From positions 1-28,479 of the forward strand of contig CAZAKZ010000068.1 of the NCBI GenBank assembly GCA_964485695.1: DNA of 28,479 nucleotides, read 5' to 3'. Below the pieces are notes generated by a model. That model did not search any database. It worked only from the letters and a program-made list of their open reading frames with translations, and had not been told where the DNA came from. Position 1 is the stretch's first letter. Every line of letters begins with the position of its first letter. The stretch comes from CAZAKZ01 sp964485695. GTDB taxonomy: Bacteria > Planctomycetota > JAFGQW01. This document shows positions 22,846 to 28,479 of this stretch, piece by piece. Position numbers and translations under genes: made by a program.

Positions 22846-24950
22846 GAGCAAACACACGCCTCTTCGCCCCTGGTGTGGCCGTAGTCCTGGCGCCGGTGGG
22901 GGTGCTCTGCATGGCTGATCCGGCCCTGGCCTACGTCGGGCCCGGGGCGGGCTTCGTCCTGGTCACCTCGTTTCTGGTGGTCACCTGCGCTCTGGTGCTG
23001 GCCGGCGTCTACCTGGCGGCCTGGCCCCTGCGCCTGGCCTGGCGCCTGGCCCTGGGGCGGCGGGCATTTGCCCGGGCCAAAGTCCGCCGGCTGGTCATCC
23101 TCGGCCTGGACGGCCTGGACGCCGGTCGGGTGCAGGACTACATGGGGGAGGGCAAGCTGCCCAATCTGGAAGCCCTGAACTTCCTGCCCCTGGCCACGAC
23201 CCTGCCGGCGCTGTCGCCGGTGGCGTGGTCCACCTTCCAGACCGGCCTGGAGCCCTCTTCTCACGGGCTCTTCGACTTTCTCCGGCCGGCCCGGCCCGCG
23301 TACGCCGCTGAACTCTCCTCGGTCACCACCACGGTGGCGCCCAGGACCCTCCGCCTGGGGCGCTATCGCATCCCCCTGGGCCGGCCGCGGATCCGGCTGC
23401 GCCGCCATGGGGTGCCCTTCTGGAAGATCCTCGGCCGCCACGGCATCTTCTCGGCCGTGGTCCGGGTACCCATCTCCTTCCCGCCCGAGAAGTTCCGTGG
23501 CGTGGCCCTGTCGGCCATGTGCGTCCCGGATCTCCGGGGCACCCAGGGCACGTTCACCTGCTATTCGGCCTCGGACGGAGAGTCCGCGCGGTCCGAGGGT
23601 GGGGTGCACGTGCCGGTGAAGGTGGACGGCAACCGGGTCCAGTGCGAGCTGATCGGTCCGCCCGATCCCCGGACGGCCGGGCATCCGCCCCTCGTCGTGC
23701 CCTTTCAGGTGGACCTGGATTCCCCGGGCGGCGGCGCTGTGCTCTGCATCCAGGGCCGGAAGGAAACCCTCCAGCCCCGGCGGCATACGGACTGGATCAA
23801 AGTGGTGTTCCGGGCCGGCCTGGGGGTCAAGATCCGGGGTCTGGTCCGGTTCTGCCTCATGGCCGCGGGGCCCGAGTTCCGGCTCTACGCCTCTCCTGTG
23901 CACTTTGACCCGGAGAAACCCGCCCAGCCCATCTCCCACCCCGCCGCGTATTCGGTCTATCTCGGTAAGCGCCTGGGCCCCTTCGCCACCCTGGGCCTGG
24001 CCGAGGACACCTGGGCCCTCAACGAGCGCGTCCAGGCCGAGGATACCTTTCTGGACGGCACCTACCGTATCCACGCCGAGCGTGAGGCCATGTTCTTCGA
24101 CGCCCTCGACATGGTCCGGCGCGGCCTGGTGGTGTGCGTCTTCGACGCCTCGGACCGCATCCAGCACATGTTCATGCGCACCCTTCACGAGGACCATCCT
24201 GCCAACCGCGGCAAGGAGGTGGAGGCGTACAGCGGCGTCATCGAAGCCATGTATCGACGCATGGACGATCTGGTCGGGCGAACCCGGAAGCGGCTCCGCA
24301 AGGGCGACGCGCTCCTGGTCATGTCCGACCACGGCTTCGGCGCCTTCAAGCGGGGTATCAACCTGAATGCCTGGTTGAAGGAGGAGGGGTATCTGCACAT
24401 GAAGACCGGCTGCGAGGCGGGCGGCGCCTGGTACGAGGGCGTGGACTGGAGTCGGACCCGGGCCTACGCCCTGGGTCTCTCGGGCATCTATCTCAACCGC
24501 CGGGGTCGCGAGGCCCGGGGAGAGGTGGACCGGGAGGAAGCCGTTGCGCTCAAGGCCGAGTTGTGCAAGAACCTCGAGGCCCTGGTGGACCCGGACCATC
24601 CAGATCGGCGGCCCGTGCTGCGTGCCTACGATACGGACAAGATCCAATCCGGCCCGTACCGGGACGAGGCCCCCGACATTCTTCTCGGGTATGGCGAGGG
24701 CTACCGCATCTCCTGGAGCGGCGCGACGGGCCATACCGAGGGCCCGGTTTTCGAGGACAACACCCGGTCCTGGAGCGGCGACCACTGTGTGGACCCGAGC
24801 CTGGTGCCCGGGGTGCTGTTCTCGACCCTGCCCTTCGAGGCGGATCGGGCGCACATCAAGGATCTGGCGCCCACCGCTCTGGATCTCTTCGGCGTCCGGG
24901 CCCCTACGGCCATGAAGGGAACCCCCCTGTTCGGGAGGTCTGAACCATGA
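22842..24950 (+). CDS. Alkaline-phosphatase-superfamily enzyme C, membrane-tethered long form
   Basis: The third member, 702 aa. The N-terminus has a hydrophobic segment (about 8-24) ending in an AxA-like PALA, the motif YVGPGAGF (31-38), then a TM helix (about 37-61) followed by a very Arg-rich stretch (WPLRLAWRLALGRRAF). By the positive-inside rule the catalytic domain would face the cytoplasm. Active-site residues: D90, nucleophile S125 (LSPVAWS), D438 and H442 (DRIQHMF), D496 and H497 (MSDHGF) and H648 (WSGDH). About 200 residues are inserted between the nucleophile region and the DxxxH motif, with PDLRGTQGTFTCYS and a beta-rich part ending PEFRLYASPV. Phosphatase D has the same insert, so the two are close paralogues. 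The C-terminal DLAPTALDLFGV is typical. It overlaps genes B and D by 4 bases each. Substrate unknown. Confidence 0.88.
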   Translation: MRANTRLFAPGVAVVLAPVGVLCMADPALAYVGPGAGFVLVTSFLVVTCALVLAGVYLAAWPLRLAWRLALGRRAFARAKVRRLVILGLDGLDAGRVQDYMGEGKLPNLEALNFLPLATTLPALSPVAWSTFQTGLEPSSHGLFDFLRPARPAYAAELSSVTTTVAPRTLRLGRYRIPLGRPRIRLRRHGVPFWKILGRHGIFSAVVRVPISFPPEKFRGVALSAMCVPDLRGTQGTFTCYSASDGESARSEGGVHVPVKVDGNRVQCELIGPPDPRTAGHPPLVVPFQVDLDSPGGGAVLCIQGRKETLQPRRHTDWIKVVFRAGLGVKIRGLVRFCLMAAGPEFRLYASPVHFDPEKPAQPISHPAAYSVYLGKRLGPFATLGLAEDTWALNERVQAEDTFLDGTYRIHAEREAMFFDALDMVRRGLVVCVFDASDRIQHMFMRTLHEDHPANRGKEVEAYSGVIEAMYRRMDDLVGRTRKRLRKGDALLVMSDHGFGAFKRGINLNAWLKEEGYLHMKTGCEAGGAWYEGVDWSRTRAYALGLSGIYLNRRGREARGEVDREEAVALKAELCKNLEALVDPDHPDRRPVLRAYDTDKIQSGPYRDEAPDILLGYGEGYRISWSGATGHTEGPVFEDNTRSWSGDHCVDPSLVPGVLFSTLPFEADRAHIKDLAPTALDLFGVRAPTAMKGTPLFGRSEP

Positions 24951-26923
24951 AACAAAGCGTCATGTCATCCGGCCTGGGCCTCATCGCAATGGTGGCGGCC
25001 GGGGTCCTCCTGGCTGCCTGCGGACGCGGGAGCGATCCTGCCGCCACGGACCAGCGGGTCATCATCATCGGCATTGACGGTATGGACCCCAAGCGGATCC
25101 AGAGCCTCATGGAGGCGGGAAAGATGCCCACTTTCTCGGGACTGGCGGCCCGGGGCACCTTCCAGCGCCTCGCCACCAGCGTCCCGCCCCAGAGTCCGGT
25201 GGCCTGGTCCAACTTCATCACGGGCATGAATCCCGGGGGCCACGGCGTCTTCGATTTCCTCCGGCACGATCCCCGGAACTTCTCCGTGTCCCTGGCCACC
25301 TCCCGGGTGAAGAAGCCCGGCCGGTTCCTCGGCATTCCCATGGGCGGGGGCATGGTGAACCTGAGACAGGGCAAGGCGTTTTGGGAGTATCTGGAGGACC
25401 GGGGCATCCCGGCCACGGTGTTCCGGGTGCCGGCCAACTTCCCCCCGGTGGGGACCTCGGCGCGCACCTTTTCGGGCCTGGGAACGCCCGACCTCAGGGG
25501 CTCCAGCGGGCAGTTCACCTATTACACCGACGATCCGCCCGAGAACGCAAAGAAGATCACGGGCGGGGAGGTGGTCCCGGTGGCCGTGGAGAACCATGTG
25601 GTCCGCACCCGCCTCGCCGGCCCCCCGAATCCTTTCAGGGAGGACCGGGCGGAGGTGTCGGTACCGGTTACCGTGTTCGTGGACCCGGCGCGCAAGGGAG
25701 TCCGCATCGACGTGGGCGAGAGCAAGGTACTCCTCACGCCGGGCGAGTTGAGCGACTGGGTCCGGGTGACTTTCCCGTTCGTGCCGGCCGTGGCCAGCGC
25801 CAGCGGCATCGTCCGGTTCTACCTGAAATCCCTGGACCCGCACTTTCGCCTCTATGTGACGGCGTTGAACGTGGACCCCGCGGATCCGGCCTTTCCCATC
25901 TCCACGCCGGAGGAGGCGGTGCAGGAGCAGCACCGACACCTCGGCCCCTTCTATACCCAGGGCATGCCCGTGGATACCAAGGCCCTGCAGTGGCGGGTGC
26001 TGGACGAGGAGGAGTTCCTCCTCCAGGCCATGAGCGTCCTCAGGGAGCGCGAGCGCTTCCTGGAATACGAACTGAGGCGGTTCCGCGGCACCACCGGCTT
26101 CCTGTTCTTCTACTTCGCCACCGTGGACCTCACCAGCCACATGATGTGGAGCGCCATGGATCCGAAGCATCCCGACTACCGGGAGGGGTTGAGCGATCGG
26201 GTGCGCACCGCCATGACCACGATCTACCGGGAGTTCGACCGCATTCTCGGCCGGGTGCTCGAGGAGGTGGACGACCGCACCACCCTGGTGGTCATGTCGG
26301 ACCACGGTTTCGCGCCTTACTACAGGCAGGTGCACCTCAACAACTGGCTCCTGGACGAGGGATTCCTCTGCCTCTACGATGCCGGAAAATTCGAGAAGGC
26401 GTCGCTCCAGGGCGACCAGGTGGACTGGCTCCGGACCCGGGCCTATGCCATCGGATTCAACGGCGTCTTCCTGAATCTCCAGGGTCGGGAGGCCATGGGC
26501 CGGGTCTCTCTGCGGAACCGGGACAAGGTGCTGGGCGAGATCGAGCGAAAGCTGCTGCGGTGGCGGGATCCGGCCACAGGAAAGGCGGTGGTTTCCCGGG
26601 TCTACCGATCCGACAGGGTCTACTCGGGCCCCCATGTGCATGCGGCACCTGACCTGATCATCGGATATGCTCGAGGCTATCGCGCCTCCAACGGCACGGC
26701 TCTGGGCGAGTTCGGATCGACCGTCCTCGAGGACAACCGGGATACCTGGAGTGCGGACCACATGATGGCAGCCGAGGAAGTTCCAGGTATCCTTCTTGCG
26801 AATCGCCCGGTCCTGAAGCAGAATCCCGGTCTGGTGGACCTGCCGGTGACGATCCTGGAGATCTTCGGCATTCCCAGGCCCGAGGCCATGGTCGGAGCGT
26901 CTCTGTTCAGGCAGGGAGAGTAA
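24947..26923 (+). CDS. Alkaline-phosphatase-superfamily enzyme D, lipoprotein long form
   Basis: The fourth member, 658 aa, with a lipoprotein signal: GLGLIAMVAAGVLLAAC, lipobox LLAAC with lipidated C25, then a Gly/Ser linker. It should be anchored in the inner or outer membrane facing the periplasm. Active site: D44 (IIIGIDGMD), nucleophile S83 (PQSPVAWSNFITG), D394 and H398 (TVDLTSHMM), D452 and H453 (VMSDHGF) and H605 (WSADH). The insert shared with C is recognisable by TPDLRGSSGQFTYY, GPPNPF and HFRLYVTAL. Near the end both have LEDN or FEDN followed by WSxDH. The C-terminal VDLPVTILEIFGIPRPEAM is the standard helix. The ATG overlaps the stop of gene C by 4 bases. C and D look like a duplicated pair separated by targeting. 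The substrate is not evident. Confidence 0.9.
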   Translation: MKQSVMSSGLGLIAMVAAGVLLAACGRGSDPAATDQRVIIIGIDGMDPKRIQSLMEAGKMPTFSGLAARGTFQRLATSVPPQSPVAWSNFITGMNPGGHGVFDFLRHDPRNFSVSLATSRVKKPGRFLGIPMGGGMVNLRQGKAFWEYLEDRGIPATVFRVPANFPPVGTSARTFSGLGTPDLRGSSGQFTYYTDDPPENAKKITGGEVVPVAVENHVVRTRLAGPPNPFREDRAEVSVPVTVFVDPARKGVRIDVGESKVLLTPGELSDWVRVTFPFVPAVASASGIVRFYLKSLDPHFRLYVTALNVDPADPAFPISTPEEAVQEQHRHLGPFYTQGMPVDTKALQWRVLDEEEFLLQAMSVLRERERFLEYELRRFRGTTGFLFFYFATVDLTSHMMWSAMDPKHPDYREGLSDRVRTAMTTIYREFDRILGRVLEEVDDRTTLVVMSDHGFAPYYRQVHLNNWLLDEGFLCLYDAGKFEKASLQGDQVDWLRTRAYAIGFNGVFLNLQGREAMGRVSLRNRDKVLGEIERKLLRWRDPATGKAVVSRVYRSDRVYSGPHVHAAPDLIIGYARGYRASNGTALGEFGSTVLEDNRDTWSADHMMAAEEVPGILLANRPVLKQNPGLVDLPVTILEIFGIPRPEAMVGASLFRQGE

Positions 26924-26961
26924 TCCACCCCCGGATCGGGAGATTGTTTGGATGAATACCC

Positions 26962-27153
26962 ATGTTCGGAAAGAAAGTGAAGCTGCCCGCTGACCTCTTG
27001 GAGCGGGCCAGGCACCATGCTGAATCGGCTGGATTCGGATCCGTGGACGAATTCGTGGCCCGGGCGGTGGAGAAGGAGCTGGAACGCCGCCAGGAAGACC
27101 CGAGCGACGAGGAGACCCGGAAGCGACTCGAAGGGCTGGGCTACATCTCGTAG
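26962..27153 (+). CDS. Small ribbon-helix-helix-like protein with LGY tail
   Basis: A 63-aa basic and acidic protein. KKVKLPADLLERARHHAE followed by AGFGSVDEFVARAVEKELER fits the strand-helix-helix pattern of CopG/Arc DNA-binding or antitoxin-like proteins, though helical dimerisation without DNA binding is equally possible. The tail EETRKRLEGLGYIS resembles the tail of the APS kinase (EEEKMIARRLEDLGYL), pointing to a shared docking or degradation signal rather than a chance end. It lies 38 bases after phosphatase D and 11 bases before the membrane protein, so it is in the same transcript. Start ATG 26962 follows GGATGA. No toxin partner is adjacent, which argues against a toxin-antitoxin pair. 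Confidence 0.75.
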   Translation: MFGKKVKLPADLLERARHHAESAGFGSVDEFVARAVEKELERRQEDPSDEETRKRLEGLGYIS

Positions 27154-27164
27154 CGCTCGTGTGA

Positions 27165-27986
27165 ATGAATTCCTTGATCACTGCCATTCTGGACCGGATC
27201 CTCGCTCCTCTGCGGGAGGTGCACCCCGTGGTGACCCTGGCGTGCCTCGCCGGGATCACGGGGGTGGGGATGCTCCTCATCTTTCGGTTTACCTCCAATC
27301 AGCGGGGTATTGCCCGGGCCAAGGCCCGGATCGTGGGGCATCTCCTGGCCATCCGGCTGTTCAAGGACGATCCCTGGATCACCCTGCGGTGCCTGGGCCG
27401 GGCCCTGGTGAGCAATCTCGGCTACCTCCGCCACGCGGTGATTCCCCTCATGGTGATGATCCTGCCCGTGGCCGTCCTCCTCATCCACCTGGAGTCCTGG
27501 TTCGGGGGCCGGCCCCTCGGCGTGGACGAGAAAACCCGGGTGGCTGTGCGCTATCAGGCTTCCAGCCTCCGGTCTCAACCCGACGTCGCCCTGCTCCCGT
27601 CCGGGGACCACGCCTACGAGTGCGAGACCCCACCCCTTCACATTCCCGCTCTCAACGAGGTCAACTGGCGGATCCGGGTCCTCAGGGAGGGCGTTCATGC
27701 GCTGCGGTTCAAGGTCAACGGACAGATCCTGGAGAAGCGCCTGGTGGCGGGCGGGGGGCTGGTGCGCCTGACTCCCGTTCGCACGGGCGGGGGCCTCGTG
27801 GACGGGGTCTTCCATCCCGGGGAGCCTGGCCTGGCTCCGGGCCTGGGCCTCGAGGCCATCTCGGTGGATTATCCGGAGCGTCCCATCTCCCTCCTGGGCG
27901 TATCCATGGCGTGGTGGCTGGCGTATTTCATTATGGCTCTTGCATTTGCCTTTGTTCTGAGGAGGCCCCTCCGCGTGGAAGCCTGA
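27165..27986 (+). CDS. Three-TM membrane protein with extracytoplasmic beta domain, unknown function
   Basis: The 273-aa product has TM1 (about 21-41, VTLACLAGITGVGMLLIF), a basic helical loop of about 48 residues (RFTSNQRGIARAKARIVGH, likely cytoplasmic), TM2 (about 91-110, AVIPLMVMILPVAVLLIHL), a beta-rich periplasmic region of about 130 residues, and a final TM3 (about 247-265, AWWLAYFIMALAFAFVL). The TM1, charged-helical-hairpin, TM2 start is reminiscent of DUF106/EMC3-type Oxa1-superfamily insertases, but a periplasmic domain in place of the adjacent TM3 is unusual. I would not assign function on that alone. It is the last complete gene of the phosphatase cluster, 11 bases after the 63-aa gene, and may be the membrane anchor or substrate conduit for that system (inference). 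Confidence 0.8.
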   Translation: MNSLITAILDRILAPLREVHPVVTLACLAGITGVGMLLIFRFTSNQRGIARAKARIVGHLLAIRLFKDDPWITLRCLGRALVSNLGYLRHAVIPLMVMILPVAVLLIHLESWFGGRPLGVDEKTRVAVRYQASSLRSQPDVALLPSGDHAYECETPPLHIPALNEVNWRIRVLREGVHALRFKVNGQILEKRLVAGGGLVRLTPVRTGGGLVDGVFHPGEPGLAPGLGLEAISVDYPERPISLLGVSMAWWLAYFIMALAFAFVLRRPLRVEA

Positions 27987-28013
27987 AGAAGAACAACCAG
28001 GAAAATCCGCCCG

Positions 28014-28085
28014 AGAAAATCAACCTGGGTGAGGGAAAAGAGATCTGGAGGTAGAGAAAGTAGGAGAAGAAAATCAACCTGGGTG
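28014..28085. repeat. 18-bp direct repeat spaced 54 bases, in purine-rich DNA
   Basis: AGAAAATCAACCTGGGTG occurs at 28014-28031 and again at 28068-28085. A partial third copy (GAAAATCCGCC) lies just upstream near 28000. The spacing is a multiple of three, but all frames between are interrupted or have no start. The 27987-28160 stretch is strikingly A/G-rich compared with the GC-rich genes on either side. No promoter or terminator is obvious. Confidence 0.6.
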
Positions 28086-28157
28086 TGGAGAAAGGAGTCC
28101 TGATCGGTCGAGTTTCAGTATCGAGGATTTTGTACCCAAGAGAGATGAAGCGAGTGA

Positions 28158-28479
28158 GAATCCGATGATGAAGAACGCCCCAGCTATCGTTGCAGTGTTC
28201 ATCAGGTGGGTCTGTCGGCCGCCTTGCCCCTGCCGATCTTCGGCGAGAACATCCTGGTCGGCGCCACGGGCCTCGTGGGCCACGCCACGACTTACCACCT
28301 CTCCGAGACCTTGAGGAACCTGGCCCTTACGTCCGGCGGCACCATCGACTGGGAATCGCGCCTCCGTGAGAACAAGGCGACCTCGTACTTCTTTGACCTG
28401 GTGGTCGGCACCCAGGTCCATCTCTTAGACGGAAGTTCTTGTATTGGTTTTGAATCAACTCCTGATCACTTCTCGCTTT
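28158..28479 (+). CDS. Coding-like segment running off the window, 5' end unclear (possible frameshift or gene remnant)
   Basis: From 28158 to the window end there is an open frame of 107 codons. Its middle part (about 28206-28424) has the GC-rich third positions of real genes here and protein-like text such as LPLPIFGENILVGATG and TSYFFDLVVGTQ. No ATG exists in this frame; the first plausible start is GTG 28206 without a ribosome site. In another frame, ATG 28165 gives MMKNAPAIVAVFI, a good signal-peptide beginning, but that frame stops at 28312. This suggests either a +1/-1 shift near 28195-28210 or a decayed fragment. The last 50 bases are AT-rich and may no longer be coding. Family not recognised. 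Confidence 0.4.

Noticed and set aside
26962..27153. Antitoxin of a toxin-antitoxin pair
   Set aside because: The ribbon-helix-helix-like pattern is suggestive, but the neighbours are a phosphatase and a large membrane protein, not a toxin of RelE, MazF or PIN type.
24965..27298. 777-codon open frame on the minus strand opposite phosphatase D, and a similar 672-codon one at 22836-24854
   Set aside because: Both mirror real genes with complete active-site motifs; their composition is shadow-like (Arg/Gly/His/Pro-rich) and there is no promoter or ribosome site.

Overview
The window is GC-rich bacterial chromosome from a Gram-negative organism. KDO-8-phosphate synthase implies LPS, and a lipobox protein and several Sec-type signal peptides imply an outer envelope. 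No marker fixes the taxon. Planctomycete-, acidobacterium- or deltaproteobacterium-like lineages would fit the gene mix, but this is a guess. I see no tRNA, rRNA, CRISPR array, transposase or prophage gene.

Layout. (1) 1-3009: a leftward secreted protein cut by the window edge, a rightward pair (secreted cyclophilin-type prolyl isomerase, then a crotonase) behind a good sigma70-like promoter, and a small orphan protein. (2) 3091-6982, leftward: lipid kinase, metal-type kdsA and a large membrane-anchored protein of unknown function. (3) 7298-8479: an ApgM-fold protein that has lost all of its metal ligands. (4) 8983-11710: a secreted SUMF1/FGE-fold protein and a membrane zinc-ribbon microprotein, divergent from clear back-to-back promoters. 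(5) 11711-12379: no gene, but a near-consensus promoter, consecutive hairpins and a U-tract, so possibly a structured RNA or long leader. It is followed by an RluD-like pseudouridine synthase. (6) 13590-19439: propionyl-CoA/methylmalonyl-CoA genes (mutase catalytic subunit, epimerase, carboxyltransferase, biotin-carboxylase homologue, biotin carrier). (7) 19475-27986: four alkaline-phosphatase-superfamily (AP) enzymes with an APS kinase among them, then a 63-aa protein and a 3-TM membrane protein, mostly joined by 4-bp stop/start overlaps. (8) 28158-28479: a coding-like stretch running off the right edge.

Genes 13590-27986 all point right with short gaps and could be one long transcript or two. 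The first half would interconvert propionyl-CoA, methylmalonyl-CoA and succinyl-CoA. Its biotin carboxylase has, however, lost residues normally needed for ATP/Mg binding and catalysis. The second half is the best candidate for an undescribed system. All four phosphatase-fold enzymes keep a complete two-metal site, they appear to occupy different compartments, and they are co-transcribed with an intact PAPS-forming kinase. No sulfotransferase is visible. A 96-bp inverted repeat sits in the only large gap of that cluster.
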